NCBI RefSeq assembly: GCF_001659725.1
Contig: NZ_CP015922.1
Location: 868,001-932,000 of the forward strand
DNA from: Polynucleobacter wuianus
Lineage (GTDB): Bacteria; Pseudomonadota; Gammaproteobacteria; Burkholderiales; Burkholderiaceae
Length of the DNA: 64,000 nucleotides
Direction: 5' to 3'
Both the position numbers and the translations under genes were made by a program. The notes under the pieces were generated by a model. It was given only the letters and a program-made list of their open reading frames with translations, was not told the origin of the DNA and made no database searches. This document shows, one piece after another, positions 40,147 through 50,236 of the stretch (its first letter is position 1; each line of letters begins with the position of its first letter).

Positions 40147-41613
40147 ATGACTCTTTCTTACGCCATTTGGACCCCGATTATTTTTGGACTCATTATTTTG
40201 TTTTATGGGTCTGAAAAGCCATCTGCTGGAGTGCGCTGGTTGGCCCTAATCGGTGCTGTTATTGGCTTTATCGCAACTTTGCCTTTGGTGATCAACTTTG
40301 ATATTGCTAATGCGGGTATGCAGTTTGTTGAAAAGTTTAGTTGGATTCCTCGTTACGACATTAATTACTACCTTGGTATTGATGGTATTTCAGTTTGGTT
40401 CATTGTTTTAACAGCATTTATTAACATCTTTGTTGTGATTGCCGCCTGGGAAGTGATTGATACCAAGGTTTCCCAGTACATGGCTTCATTCATGATTCTT
40501 TCGGGACTAATGATTGGTGTTTTCTGTGCTTTAGACGCCTTGTTGTTCTATGTATTCTTCGAGGCAACGTTGATCCCGATGTACATCATCATTGGTGTAT
40601 GGGGTGGTCATAACCGTATTTATGCCGCCTTTAAGTTTTTCTTGTATACCTTGCTTGGCTCATTGCTAACCTTGGTTGCAATGCTGTACCTCTACAACGT
40701 TACAAATACTTTTGATATCTTGGCTTGGCAAAACGCCCGTCTAGATATTGTTGAACAGATTTTGTTGTTTGCCGCTTTCTTTATGGCCTTTGCTGTGAAG
40801 GTTCCAATGTGGCCTCTCCATACTTGGTTGCCAGATGTTCACGTTGAAGCGCCTACCGGTGGATCGGTTGTGTTGGCTGCAATTATGTTAAAGCTTGGCG
40901 CATATGGTTTCCTGCGCTTCTCTTTGCCAATTGCTCCAGATGCCAGCCAATATCTTGGCCCATTTGTCATTTTCTTATCTTTAGTTGCCGTCATTTATGT
41001 TGGCGCTGTTGCGCTGGTTCAAAAAGATATGAAAAAGCTTGTAGCGTATTCATCTGTAGCGCATATGGGATTTGTAACCTTAGGATTCTTCCTCTTTAGT
41101 CCACTAGGTATTGAGGGCGGCATAGTTCAGATGATTTCTCACGGCTTTGTTGCCGGTGCAATGTTCTTGTCTATCGGCGTTCTATATGACCGTATGCATA
41201 CTCGTCAAATTGCAGATTACGGTGGTGTAGTGCATCGTATGCCAGCCTTTACTGCTTTTGCAGTGTTGATGGCGATGGCGAACTGCGGATTACCGGCTAC
41301 CTCAGGATTCGTTGGCGAATTCATGGTGATTTTGGCGGCAGTTGATTATGACTTTGTGATCGGTATCCTAGCTGCTACGGCATTAATTCTTGGTGCTGCG
41401 TATTCTCTATGGATGGTTAAGCGGGTATTCTTTGGTGCGATGAATAATGCCCATGTACAAGAGCTCAAAGACCTCAACGCCCGTGAATATTTCATGATGG
41501 CTGTCTTAACGATCTGCGTAATTGGAATGGGTGTGTATCCAAAACCATTTACAGACATTATTCATCCAGCGGTAATTAATCTGCTACAGCATGTTGCTGT
41601 TAGCAAACTCTGA
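40147..41613 (+). CDS. nuoM: NADH-quinone oxidoreductase subunit M
   Basis: Antiporter-like membrane subunit (ND4-type), 488 residues and about 14 membrane spans. Key charged residues are in place: FYVFFEATLIPMYI with the conserved Glu, AVKVPMWPLHTWLPDVHVEAPT with Lys, and YSSVAHMGFVTLG. 24 bases after nuoL. Confidence 0.95.
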   Translation: MTLSYAIWTPIIFGLIILFYGSEKPSAGVRWLALIGAVIGFIATLPLVINFDIANAGMQFVEKFSWIPRYDINYYLGIDGISVWFIVLTAFINIFVVIAAWEVIDTKVSQYMASFMILSGLMIGVFCALDALLFYVFFEATLIPMYIIIGVWGGHNRIYAAFKFFLYTLLGSLLTLVAMLYLYNVTNTFDILAWQNARLDIVEQILLFAAFFMAFAVKVPMWPLHTWLPDVHVEAPTGGSVVLAAIMLKLGAYGFLRFSLPIAPDASQYLGPFVIFLSLVAVIYVGAVALVQKDMKKLVAYSSVAHMGFVTLGFFLFSPLGIEGGIVQMISHGFVAGAMFLSIGVLYDRMHTRQIADYGGVVHRMPAFTAFAVLMAMANCGLPATSGFVGEFMVILAAVDYDFVIGILAATALILGAAYSLWMVKRVFFGAMNNAHVQELKDLNAREYFMMAVLTICVIGMGVYPKPFTDIIHPAVINLLQHVAVSKL

Positions 41614-41623
41614 GTAAAAGCAA

Positions 41624-43123
41624 ATGCAAGCATTCGACCTATACGCCATCCTGCCGGAACTCGTTTTACTCCTTGCCACTTGCTTCTTATTGGTAGCAAG
41701 TGTTTATGTTCGCGAAAGAGTACCTACTACACTAGGTATTGAGCAAGATATTTTTCATACTCCACGCGGAGTAGGTTTTGTTTACTTCTTTTCACTGCTC
41801 TTATTGATTTATCTGATTTTTGCATTTGTTGGTCGCATGGGTGACGTTTCCCTGGTGGCCATGAATGGTTTATTTCAATCAGACCCACTCTCAAACTTAC
41901 TTAAGGCCTGTTCATGTGGCGCTGTTTTGGTGAGTTTGATTTACTCTAAGCGGTATTTACAGGATCGCGCTTTATTCCGTCCTGATTTTATCGTCTTGGC
42001 ATTGCTGGCGCTATTGGGTCAGATGGTATTGATCTCTGGTGCTAATTTATTAACTTTGTACCTTGGCCTAGAGTTGATGGCTTTACCTACTTATGCCTTG
42101 GTTGCCATGCGCCATAACAGCGAAAAGAGTGTTGAAGCTGGTATTAAGTATTTCGTATTAGGCGCATTGGCATCTGGTTTCTTGCTCTATGGTATGTCCA
42201 TGCTTTATGGCGTAACCGGTTCTTTGGATCTGATTGAGATCTTTAAAACGGTAGCCGATCCTCGTGTAAACCATTTGGTGATGGCTTTTGGCTTGGTATT
42301 CATTGTTTCTGGACTGGCCTTTAAGCTAGGTGTTGTGCCATTTCATATGTGGGTTCCAGACGTTTATCAAGGTGCTCCTACTGCAGTGACTTTGATGATT
42401 GCAGGCGCTCCTAAGTTGGCTGCATTTGCGCTCTTATTCCGTTTGCTTGTGAATACACTTTTGCCATTGATGGGTGACTGGCAGCCGATGTTGGTATTGC
42501 TTGCAATTCTGTCATTGATAGTTGGCAACGTTACGGCGATTGCGCAAACTAACGTCAAGCGTATGCTTGCTTATTCTGCTATTGCGCAAATGGGATTCGT
42601 GATGTTGGGCATGTTGTCCGTATTTGACGATCATGCCTTTAGCGCTTCCGTGTTTTATGTGATTACTTATGTGCTGACAACCTTGGGTACCTTCGGTCTA
42701 TTGATGGCTTTATCGCACAAAGGATATGACTGTGAAACTCTGGAAGGTCTCAAGGGTTTAAATAAGAAGCATCCCTGGTTTGCTTTCATTGGACTTGTCA
42801 TGATGTTCTCCTTAGCCGGAATTCCGCCTACAGTCGGTTTTGCGGCTAAATTAGGTGTTCTAGAGGCTTTAGTAGATGCGGAGCATACCTTCTTGGCAAT
42901 CATTGCTGTGATGGCTTCTTTGGTCGGCGCTTTCTACTACCTGAGAGTGGTAAAGGTTATGTATTTCGATGAGCCTAGTCATGAAGTCACAGTTTCTGGT
43001 TCTGGTTTTGCTAAAGGTTTGTTGAGCTTGAACACTATCTTGGTATTGGCGCTGGGCATTATTCCTGCTGGTTTAATGAGTGTTTGCTTGGATGCAATGC
43101 GTCGCACCTTACTAGGCTCGTAA
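41624..43123 (+). CDS. nuoN: NADH-quinone oxidoreductase subunit N
   Basis: Antiporter-like membrane subunit (ND2-type) and last gene of the nuo operon. 499 residues. Conserved parts are [16 protein letters not shown] (about residue 146), [21 protein letters not shown] (about 229) and [16 protein letters not shown]. An 11-bp hairpin follows 19 bases downstream, probably ending the operon. Confidence 0.95.
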   Translation: MQAFDLYAILPELVLLLATCFLLVASVYVRERVPTTLGIEQDIFHTPRGVGFVYFFSLLLLIYLIFAFVGRMGDVSLVAMNGLFQSDPLSNLLKACSCGAVLVSLIYSKRYLQDRALFRPDFIVLALLALLGQMVLISGANLLTLYLGLELMALPTYALVAMRHNSEKSVEAGIKYFVLGALASGFLLYGMSMLYGVTGSLDLIEIFKTVADPRVNHLVMAFGLVFIVSGLAFKLGVVPFHMWVPDVYQGAPTAVTLMIAGAPKLAAFALLFRLLVNTLLPLMGDWQPMLVLLAILSLIVGNVTAIAQTNVKRMLAYSAIAQMGFVMLGMLSVFDDHAFSASVFYVITYVLTTLGTFGLLMALSHKGYDCETLEGLKGLNKKHPWFAFIGLVMMFSLAGIPPTVGFAAKLGVLEALVDAEHTFLAIIAVMASLVGAFYYLRVVKVMYFDEPSHEVTVSGSGFAKGLLSLNTILVLALGIIPAGLMSVCLDAMRRTLLGS

Positions 43124-43141
43124 AATTCATGGCACACCCAG

Positions 43142-43175
43142 ATAAAGGCTCCTTAGGGAGCCTTTATTATTTAAT
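43142..43175 (+). terminator. Terminator of the nuo operon
   Basis: ATAAAGGCTCC (43142-43152), TTAG loop, GGAGCCTTTAT (43157-43167): a perfect 11-bp stem followed by a short T/A-rich run. It starts 19 bases after the nuoN stop. The T tract is weak, so some read-through to the next gene is possible. Confidence 0.75.
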
Positions 43176-43266
43176 ACGGATGCATCAAGTTGTAATGACA
43201 CTTAAATGACATACGTTTTCTGTACGATTTATTGATAATTGAATTAGACAATGTCGAAAAAATTTT

Positions 43267-43866
43267 ATGACTGAAAAATCATTTCAAGATTTACCTGCTG
43301 GCGATCAACACTTGAGAGAGGATCGTATCTCCGGTGAAGATATTTATGGCGGCATCTTTCTCAATATGAAGCGTGACCAGGTGCGCTTACCCGATGGACA
43401 AACCGCTGCAAGGGAGTATTTAACCCATCCTGGTGCTGTAGCAATAGTGGCCTTATTAGAAGATGGAAGGGTGCTTCTGGAGCGTCAGTATCGCTATCCA
43501 ATAGCAAAAGCCTGTATTGAAATTCCTGCTGGTAAATTAGAGATTGGTGAAGATCATTTACTCTGTGCGCAACGTGAGCTCGAAGAAGAAACAGGTTATA
43601 CCGCTAAGAAATGGAGTTATATTCGCCGCATTCATCCGGTGATTTCCTATTCAACCGAATTCATTGATATCTATCTGGCTGAAGACTTGGTTGCTGGCAA
43701 AAGTCAGTTAGACGACGAAGAGTTTTTAGATGTCTTTGCAGCCCCTTTAGAGCAGTTAATTGCCTGGATAGAAGGGGGCGAGATTACGGACGTCAAAACT
43801 ACGATTTCTGCCTACTGGCTAGATCGCTATCGCCGAGGATTGACCAGTCCCATGCCAATCAAATAG
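43267..43866 (+). CDS. NUDIX hydrolase, ADP-ribose pyrophosphatase-like
   Basis: A 199-residue hydrolase with a complete NUDIX box (G-x5-E-x7-RE-x2-EE-x-G) in GKLEIGEDHLLCAQ followed by RELEEETGY. Around the box, LLERQYRYPIAKACIEIPAG is typical of the ADP-ribose pyrophosphatase (NudF) group, which splits ADP-ribose into AMP and ribose 5-phosphate. Substrate is inferred from family. No strong ribosome binding site is evident. An 8-codon frame starting at 43251 overlaps the start and is probably chance. Confidence 0.87.
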   Translation: MTEKSFQDLPAGDQHLREDRISGEDIYGGIFLNMKRDQVRLPDGQTAAREYLTHPGAVAIVALLEDGRVLLERQYRYPIAKACIEIPAGKLEIGEDHLLCAQRELEEETGYTAKKWSYIRRIHPVISYSTEFIDIYLAEDLVAGKSQLDDEEFLDVFAAPLEQLIAWIEGGEITDVKTTISAYWLDRYRRGLTSPMPIK

Positions 43867-43932
43867 GCATTATTCAATTCCTATTAAAATAGGGCCTATT
43901 GAATTTGGCGTTTATGCCCTTATATAGGTCTT

Positions 43933-44430
43933 ATGAAAGTCTACAACCTCGCTTGCCCTCTAGATCATCGTTTTGAAGGTTGGTTTGCCTCTGAAGAGGA
44001 CTGCCTTGCACAGCAAGAGAAGGGCATGCTGGCTTGCCCAGTATGCGATAGCACTCATATTACCCGTATGCCCTCGGCACCTCATATTGCAAAATCTACC
44101 TCCACTGCGCTAGCATCTTCAAAAACGGTTCCAAATGAAGATATTGGTTCATCAAGTGGTGATGTGGTTGCCTTAACTGGAAACGACCATTCTCATTTAG
44201 AGGCACAAGTTCAAGCTGCATTCCTTAAGGGGATGCGTGAGCTAATGGGTAAATCTGAGGATGTTGGAACTTCGTTTGCAGAAGAGGCTAGAAAGATTCA
44301 CTACAAAGAAGCGCCGGAGCGCAGCATCCGTGGTCAAACAACCTTAGATGAGGCTGAATCTTTAAGGGAAGAGGGTATTGAGGTTTTAGCGGTACCGCTG
44401 TTGCCGGCGTTTAAAAATACGCTTCAATAA
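43933..44430 (+). CDS. DUF1178 family protein
   Basis: A 165-residue protein. The N-terminal zinc-ribbon-like segment carries Cys8, His12, Cys35 and Cys38 (CPLDHRFEGWF then CPVCDS). The C-terminus has the conserved DUF1178 pattern EEARKIHYKEAPERSIRGQT and ends near VLAVPLLP. Cytoplasmic; function not known. It sits 66 bases after the NUDIX gene. Confidence 0.83.
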   Translation: MKVYNLACPLDHRFEGWFASEEDCLAQQEKGMLACPVCDSTHITRMPSAPHIAKSTSTALASSKTVPNEDIGSSSGDVVALTGNDHSHLEAQVQAAFLKGMRELMGKSEDVGTSFAEEARKIHYKEAPERSIRGQTTLDEAESLREEGIEVLAVPLLPAFKNTLQ

Positions 44431-44450
44431 AACTTTCAATTCTTAGATAA

Positions 44451-44480
44451 AAAAATATCGATCCTCAGATCGCTATTTTT
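44451..44480. terminator. Bidirectional terminator between the DUF1178 gene and mmsA
   Basis: AAAAATA and CGATC pair with GATCG and TATTTTT across a CTCA loop, with one T-C mismatch inside the stem. A and T runs on both sides suit the two convergent genes, whose stops lie at 44430 (plus) and 44497 (minus). Confidence 0.75.
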
Positions 44481-44496
44481 ATTTGGAGTAGGTCTA

Positions 44497-46017
44497 TTAC
44501 TTCGAAGTCGGCATAACAAACTCTGCACCTTTAGCAATGCTCTCAGGCCAACGTTGCATAACGCTCTTTTGTTTGGTGTAGAAGCGAACGCCTTCTTTGC
44601 CATAAGCATGCATGTCACCGAAGAGGGATTTCTTCCAACCACCAAAGCCATGCCATGCCATTGGAACTGGGATGGGCACATTAATACCAACCATTCCAAC
44701 TTGAACGCGGCGGGCAAATTCACGGGCTATATTGCCATCGCTGGTAAAGCACGCAACACCATTGCCAAACTCACAAGCGTTTACCAAATTCAAGGCTTCA
44801 GTAAAGTTAGCAACTCGCAAGCAAGATAAAACAGGCCCAAAGATTTCTTCTAAGTAAATCTTCATGTCTGGCGTGACGTTATCAAACAATGTACCTCCCA
44901 GGAAGAATCCACCCTCATTACCGGGAACCTTGAGTCCACGACCATCTACTAGCAATTTTGCGCCAGAGGCAACGCCACTATCAATGTAACCAGTGATACG
45001 CTCTAATGCAGCTTTGGTGACGATTGGACCCATTTCTGCATCGAGCTCCATGCCGTTCTTTACTTTGAGCGTCTTAGTGCGCTCGATCAACTTCGGCATG
45101 ATTTTTTCAGCTACATCACCAACCAATACGGCTACAGAGATGGCCATACAACGCTCACCAGCTGAGCCGTAAGCAGCGCCTACCAACGCATCAATGGCTT
45201 TATCGATGTCTGCATCAGGCATGATGACCATATGGTTCTTAGCACCACCCAATGCTTGCGAGCGTTTGCCAAAGTGAGCGCAACGTTCATAAATATAGTT
45301 TGCAATTGGGGTCGATCCAACAAAGCTAATTGCTTTGACGTCTGGATTTTCAATTAAGGCATCAACCGCTTCTTTATCGCCTTGAACCACATTAAATACG
45401 CCATCAGGTAAACCGGCTTCTTTTAGAAGCTTAGCCATGAACAAAGAGGCAGATGGATCAGTTGGGCTTGGTTTGAGAATGAAGGTATTGCCACAAGCAA
45501 TCGCCATTGGGAACATCCACATTGGAACCATAACCGGGAAGTTAAATGGTGTAATACCAGCAACAACGCCTAAAGGTTGACGCATCACCCAATTATCAAT
45601 ATCAGTGGATACTTGTTCGGTGTATTCGCCTTTGAGAAGCTCTGGAATGCCGGTTGCAAATTCTACGATTTCAATACCGCGAGTGACTTCACCTTGGGCA
45701 TCGGTAAATACCTTGCCGTGTTCAGCTGTAATGATGGCTGCTAATTCATCGCGATTCGCGTTGAGTAACTCTAAATACTTAAACATAATGCGGGCACGAC
45801 GCAGTGGGCTAGTTAGGCTCCAAGACTCAAAAGCCTTTTGTGCAACTGCAACTGCTGCGTCAACTTCCTTATGACTAGCAAGAGCAACTCGGCGGGCTAC
45901 CGCACCCTTCGATGGGTTGTACACATCCGCAAAACGACCATCTTTAGGGTTTACAACAGAGCCACCTACGTAGTGGCCGATATCTTCGTTTGATTCAAAG
46001 GCTTTTGGTGCGTTCAT
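44497..46017 (-). CDS. mmsA: Methylmalonate-semialdehyde dehydrogenase (CoA-acylating)
   Basis: NAD-dependent aldehyde dehydrogenase of valine and myo-inositol catabolism, yielding propionyl-CoA or acetyl-CoA. The MmsA signature is [11 protein letters not shown] with catalytic Cys290. [21 protein letters not shown] is split over residues about 155-175, and [14 protein letters not shown] follows. 506 residues from ATG 46017 ([11 protein letters not shown]), which fits the family and has AGAAG upstream. A start at 46083 would add 22 unconserved residues. Its propionyl-CoA product could link to prpE metabolism further along. Confidence 0.9.
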   Translation of the reverse strand: MNAPKAFESNEDIGHYVGGSVVNPKDGRFADVYNPSKGAVARRVALASHKEVDAAVAVAQKAFESWSLTSPLRRARIMFKYLELLNANRDELAAIITAEHGKVFTDAQGEVTRGIEIVEFATGIPELLKGEYTEQVSTDIDNWVMRQPLGVVAGITPFNFPVMVPMWMFPMAIACGNTFILKPSPTDPSASLFMAKLLKEAGLPDGVFNVVQGDKEAVDALIENPDVKAISFVGSTPIANYIYERCAHFGKRSQALGGAKNHMVIMPDADIDKAIDALVGAAYGSAGERCMAISVAVLVGDVAEKIMPKLIERTKTLKVKNGMELDAEMGPIVTKAALERITGYIDSGVASGAKLLVDGRGLKVPGNEGGFFLGGTLFDNVTPDMKIYLEEIFGPVLSCLRVANFTEALNLVNACEFGNGVACFTSDGNIAREFARRVQVGMVGINVPIPVPMAWHGFGGWKKSLFGDMHAYGKEGVRFYTKQKSVMQRWPESIAKGAEFVMPTSK

Positions 46018-46179
46018 AATCTTCTGTATTAAGTATTGTTGATTTTTAGGGTCAAAAAGGGCGCTGGGCTGGTTTGCCTCCACGACCTTGCCGTCTCGTT
46101 TATTCTGTTTTTTAGTATTCTATCGCTTTAAGGCAATTTTAGTATTTTGACCCCCTTTCCCGACTTTTAAGGCATTTCC

Positions 46180-47301
46180 ATGAGCCTCTTATTTACCCCC
46201 TACACACTCAATTCCCCTCGTGGACCCCTAGAGCTTGCAAATCGCATCATCGTCGCCCCCATGTGTCAATATTCTGCCTCCAATGGCGAAGCTACAGACT
46301 GGCACCTGATGCATTGGGGAAACTTATTGAATAGTGGGGCTGCTTTGTTCATTATTGAGGCAACTGGGGTAACGCCAGAGGGTCGTATCACTCCAGCATG
46401 CCTAGGGTTGTGGGATGACCGTACCGAGACCGCCTTAAAGGATAAATTGAGTCGAGCCCGTAAATTGGCGCCTGCTACTCCAGTATTTATTCAATTGGCT
46501 CATGCGGGACGTAAAGCATCAAGTGCCACCCCTTGGAACGGTGGTCAGCTATTGTCGCTTGATCAAGGTGGTTGGGAAACCTTAGCTCCTTCAGCAATTC
46601 CACAGCTCGATGGAGAGCGTTTACCGCATGAACTCTCAAAAGCTGAGCTAAAAGATCTGATCGATGCATTTGTCGTGGCAGCCAAACGTTCTGATCGTAT
46701 CGGACTTGATGGTATTGAATTGCATGGTGCTCACGGTTATTTATTGCATCAATTTTTATCTCCCATTGCCAATCAACGCAAGGATGAATACGGCGGTTCA
46801 TTTGAAAATCGTATTCGCTTTCCGCTGGAATTATTTTCTGCAGTAAGAGCGGCCTATCAGGGGGTATTAGGTATTCGTATTTCTGCGAGTGATTGGGTCG
46901 AGGGGGGCTGGACTCCCGAAGAGACGGCTGAATTCGCAAAAAAACTCAAACCATTAGGATGTGACTTTGTCCACATATCCTCAGGCGGTATTTCTCCAAA
47001 TCAAAAAATTGCATTAGGACCGAATTATCAAGTGCCATTTGCAAAAATAGTCAAAGACCAATCTGGTTTACCAACGATAACTGTTGGACTGATTACGGAT
47101 CCCCATCAGGCTGAGGCGATATTGCAAACAGGCGATGCTGATCTGATTGCTTTAGCTCGAGCATTCTTATACAAACCCCGTTGGGGCTGGGAGGCAGCCG
47201 CTGTGCTTGAGGGCACAGTGAATGCCAACGAAAGATATTGGCGTTGCTTGCCACGTGAAGCACAAGCGGTATTTGGTAACGTTAAAGTTGGCCAGAGATA
47301 A
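46180..47301 (+). CDS. NADH:flavin oxidoreductase, Old Yellow Enzyme (YqjM-like)
   Basis: FMN-dependent ene-reductase of the OYE/NamA type, 373 residues, TIM barrel. Motifs: APMCQYSASNGEATDWHLMHWG near residue 27 (YqjM-type, with Cys that modulates FMN), FIQLAHAGRKAS, the substrate-binding pair in ELHGAHGYLLHQFLSP, and DEYGGSFENR. Natural substrate unknown. Divergent from mmsA; the gap carries a direct repeat TTTTAGTATT at 46110 and 46137. Confidence 0.88.
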   Translation: MSLLFTPYTLNSPRGPLELANRIIVAPMCQYSASNGEATDWHLMHWGNLLNSGAALFIIEATGVTPEGRITPACLGLWDDRTETALKDKLSRARKLAPATPVFIQLAHAGRKASSATPWNGGQLLSLDQGGWETLAPSAIPQLDGERLPHELSKAELKDLIDAFVVAAKRSDRIGLDGIELHGAHGYLLHQFLSPIANQRKDEYGGSFENRIRFPLELFSAVRAAYQGVLGIRISASDWVEGGWTPEETAEFAKKLKPLGCDFVHISSGGISPNQKIALGPNYQVPFAKIVKDQSGLPTITVGLITDPHQAEAILQTGDADLIALARAFLYKPRWGWEAAAVLEGTVNANERYWRCLPREAQAVFGNVKVGQR

Positions 47302-47327
47302 CACAATAAAAGTACTCAGGAGATTCT

Positions 47328-48305
47328 ATGAATACATTTGCTTTCACTAAAAAACTATTGGTAATTTTGGGTATCGCCACAGTTACCGGTATAGCAGGCG
47401 CACAATCCTTTCCGGATAGACCTATTACTCTAGTTGTTCCCAATCCTCCAGGTGGCTTGGTGGATACCTCGGCACGCTTGCTCAGCGAACCGCTGACAAG
47501 GGTGATTGGTCAAACTATTGTTGTTGATAATAAACCTGGCGCAAGTGGAAATATTGCTTATCAATATGTAGCAAATGCTAAACCAGATGGATATACCTTA
47601 TTAATTTCCTACTCTGGATATCACGTTGGTAACCCAGCTTTAATGGATAAGTTGCCTTGGGATCCGATTAAAGATTTTTCACCTATTGCACTGCTTACCG
47701 TATCTACCAATGTCATTGCAGTTCATCCATCTGTACCAGTGAATAACTTAAAAGAATTCATTGCCTATGCTAAGGCTAATCCAGGCAAACTTAACTATGC
47801 CTCACAAGGTAATGGCTCGGTATCTCACATTGGTACTGAAATGTTTAAGCAGACCACGGGTGTTGATATGGTCCACGTTCCATACAAGGGCTCTGGTCCA
47901 GCTATTCAGGATGTTTTAGCAGGCCAAGTGCAAGTATTTATTTCAACCCCTCCGTCTGTGATGCAACATGTTCAGAGTGGCAAGCTCAAAGGTCTGGCTG
48001 TAACAGGTAAGAATCGTCATCCAGGCATGCCAAATGTTCCAACAACTGCCGAAGCGGGCTTGCCATCATTTCAATTGGAGTCTTGGGTTGGCTTATTTGC
48101 TCCAGTGGGTACGCCTGCACCAATCGTCGCAAAGTTGACTGACTCTGTTAAGAAGAGCTTGGCACTACCTGAAGTTAAAGAACGTGCCGATGTTGCTGGT
48201 GTGGAACTGCGTTACCTTAATCCTGCACAAACAGATGCCTTAGTTAAAAAGGAACTTCCTTATTGGAATAAAGCGATCAAGTCAGCGCATATTACGCTTG
48301 ACTGA
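47328..48305 (+). CDS. Bug-family tripartite tricarboxylate transporter binding protein
   Basis: Periplasmic solute-binding protein of the TctC/Bug family, abundant in Burkholderiales. A signal peptide of about 25 residues ends in AGAQS. Then come PDRPITLVVPNPPGGLVDTSAR, YQYVANAKPDGYTLL and VPYKGSGPAIQDVLAGQV, all typical of the fold. 325 residues. No TctA/TctB membrane genes are adjacent, so it is an orphan. It may act with the neighbouring OYE or a distant transporter. Ligand unknown. AGGAG precedes the ATG. Confidence 0.9.
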   Translation: MNTFAFTKKLLVILGIATVTGIAGAQSFPDRPITLVVPNPPGGLVDTSARLLSEPLTRVIGQTIVVDNKPGASGNIAYQYVANAKPDGYTLLISYSGYHVGNPALMDKLPWDPIKDFSPIALLTVSTNVIAVHPSVPVNNLKEFIAYAKANPGKLNYASQGNGSVSHIGTEMFKQTTGVDMVHVPYKGSGPAIQDVLAGQVQVFISTPPSVMQHVQSGKLKGLAVTGKNRHPGMPNVPTTAEAGLPSFQLESWVGLFAPVGTPAPIVAKLTDSVKKSLALPEVKERADVAGVELRYLNPAQTDALVKKELPYWNKAIKSAHITLD

Positions 48306-48388
48306 TTTCTCGCTCTTTAAGTCTGACCTATGTTTGGTGGCGCATGATCGTCACTTGCCGATTTCTATCTTTCTGAAATTTTTAAATA

Positions 48389-49051
48389 ATGAAGCAACAT
48401 TCTGTACGTGAAGCTTGGCTAGAGGATGCCGTAAAACACCTTGAGCCCGTATTTTCTAAAGCTGGCTATGCCATTCCACCCGTAAGGGTTTCTTGTGGGT
48501 TTCCAGCCTCGAGCAGCCCTAGAACGACACTAGGCCAATGTTGGCCAAGAGAGCGTTCTGGCGGTGGCGTAAATGAGATTTTCATTTCCCCAAAGATTGA
48601 TGATCCTGTTCAATTGCTTGATACCTTGGTTCACGAGCTTTGTCATGCGGTCGATGATTGCTTCAGTGGACATGGGGAAGATTTCAAAGGAATTGCTCAA
48701 ACGGTTGGTCTTGAAGGGCCAGCCAGAATGGCTCATGCAACAGAAGAGTTGACCGTTAAACTCATGATGATCAGTCAGGAGTTAGGGCCATATCCGCATC
48801 AAGCGATTGTGTTCCCGCCGCCAAGACCCAGCAATGCTAGTAGAAGTAAGGCTAAATGTGGTCAATGCGGTTTTGAGGTCACATTGCTCAAGAAATGGGC
48901 AAGCTACGGGGCACCCATTTGCCCTAAGGACAACATTCGTATGCAAGAGGACATTCCTGAGACGATTGAGAATACGACTGACTATGACAGTGACTCCGTT
49001 GGCAAGGGCGCCAAAGCACCTCCAGATGAGATACGCAGAGCCATTAGCTAA
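48389..49051 (+). CDS. SprT-like zinc metalloprotein
   Basis: A 220-residue protein with the zincin motif HELCH (His82, Glu83, His86) in LVHELCHAVDD and a downstream GHGEDFKGIAQ that can supply the third ligand. A C-terminal zinc ribbon, KCGQCGF then CPKDN, follows. This is the SprT/Spartan fold. Spartan proteases repair DNA-protein crosslinks in eukaryotes; the bacterial role is unclear. It stands alone between the Bug protein and a dehydrogenase gene. Confidence 0.8.
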   Translation: MKQHSVREAWLEDAVKHLEPVFSKAGYAIPPVRVSCGFPASSSPRTTLGQCWPRERSGGGVNEIFISPKIDDPVQLLDTLVHELCHAVDDCFSGHGEDFKGIAQTVGLEGPARMAHATEELTVKLMMISQELGPYPHQAIVFPPPRPSNASRSKAKCGQCGFEVTLLKKWASYGAPICPKDNIRMQEDIPETIENTTDYDSDSVGKGAKAPPDEIRRAIS

Positions 49052-49125
49052 GCCATAAGTGGGTAAAATTGAGTTTTTTCTACCGATAATTCGCCAACAA
49101 TAATCATATTTGAGACTACGAACAA

Positions 49126-50217
49126 ATGAACGCAAAAAAGATATTTAAAAACCCTAAGATCGCAGTAATTGCTGGTGATGGTATTGGTAAAGAAGTCATG
49201 CCAGAAGGTGTTCGTGCTCTTGAGGCGGCTAACCGAAAGTTTGGTATTGGTATGCAGTTCGATCACTTTGATTTTGCAAGCTGTGACTACTATCTCAAGC
49301 ATGGCAAGATGATGCCCGATGATTGGTTTGATACTTTAATGAAGTATGACGCCATTTTCTTTGGCGCAGTAGGAATGCCAGACATTCTTCCTGACCACGT
49401 TTCTTTGTGGGGGAGCTTGATCCAATTCCGCCGTGGCTTTGATCAATATGTGAATTTACGTCCTGTACGTTTATTACCAGGCGTTCCTTGCCCATTGGCT
49501 AATCGCAAACCAGGTGATATTGATTTCTTTGTAGTTCGAGAGAATACCGAAGGCGAATATTCTAGTGTTGGTGGAAAAATGTTCCCTGATACCGATCGCG
49601 AGTTTGTAATTCAGGAATCAATCTTTACAAGACAGGGCGTTGATCGTATTTTGCAGTACGCATTTGATCTAGCGCAGAGTCGCCCAAAGAAACACCTTAC
49701 CTCAGCTACGAAATCTAACGGTATTGCAATTACCATGCCTTACTGGGATGAGCGAGTAGAAGCAATGTCTAAGAAATTTGCTGATGTCCGCACTGATAAA
49801 TATCACATTGATATTCTGGCTGCGCATTTTGTCATGAATCCAGATCGTTTTGATGTCGTTGTTGCCAGCAATTTATTTGGCGATATCTTGTCGGATTTGG
49901 GTCCAGCTTGTACTGGTACGATTGCAGTCGCTCCATCAGGCAGCATTAATCCAGAAGGTAAATTTCCATCATTATTTGAACCGGTTCATGGTTCTGCACC
50001 AGATATTTATGGCAAGATGATTGCCAATCCTATTGGACAAATTTGGAGTGGGGCGATGATGCTGGATCACTTGGGTTATCCAGAAGCCGGTAATGCCATT
50101 TTCTCTGCAATTGAAAAAGTATTAGCAGTAGGTCCTGGTCATGCACCATTAACACCAGATTTAGGTGGTACTGCTAAAACTGATGACCTTGGTAAAGCGA
50201 TTGCTGCTGCAATCTAA
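49126..50217 (+). CDS. D-malate/tartrate dehydrogenase family (isocitrate/isopropylmalate dehydrogenase fold)
   Basis: NAD- and metal-dependent beta-decarboxylating dehydrogenase. 363 residues, typical of DmlA/TtuC. The substrate loop lies in LRPVRLLPGVPCPL. Metal and cofactor motifs are ENTEGEYSSVGG, NLFGDILSDLGP and EPVHGSAPDIYGK. SNGIAITMPYWDERV is the version seen in tartrate/D-malate dehydrogenases rather than LeuB. Which acid is used in the cell is inference; no leuCD is near. Confidence 0.87.
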   Translation: MNAKKIFKNPKIAVIAGDGIGKEVMPEGVRALEAANRKFGIGMQFDHFDFASCDYYLKHGKMMPDDWFDTLMKYDAIFFGAVGMPDILPDHVSLWGSLIQFRRGFDQYVNLRPVRLLPGVPCPLANRKPGDIDFFVVRENTEGEYSSVGGKMFPDTDREFVIQESIFTRQGVDRILQYAFDLAQSRPKKHLTSATKSNGIAITMPYWDERVEAMSKKFADVRTDKYHIDILAAHFVMNPDRFDVVVASNLFGDILSDLGPACTGTIAVAPSGSINPEGKFPSLFEPVHGSAPDIYGKMIANPIGQIWSGAMMLDHLGYPEAGNAIFSAIEKVLAVGPGHAPLTPDLGGTAKTDDLGKAIAAAI

Positions 50218-50236
50218 TTGCATGGCTCATTAGGGG

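Noticed and set aside
43251..43274. Eight-codon frame overlapping the NUDIX gene start
   Set aside because: No conserved content or regulatory structure; probably chance.
44497..46083. Longer mmsA start at 46083
   Set aside because: Adds 22 residues not typical of the family; ATG 46017 gives the usual N-terminus.
46487..46939. 150-codon minus-strand frame inside the Old Yellow Enzyme gene
   Set aside because: Lies opposite conserved OYE motifs and shows no recognisable domain or ribosome binding site.
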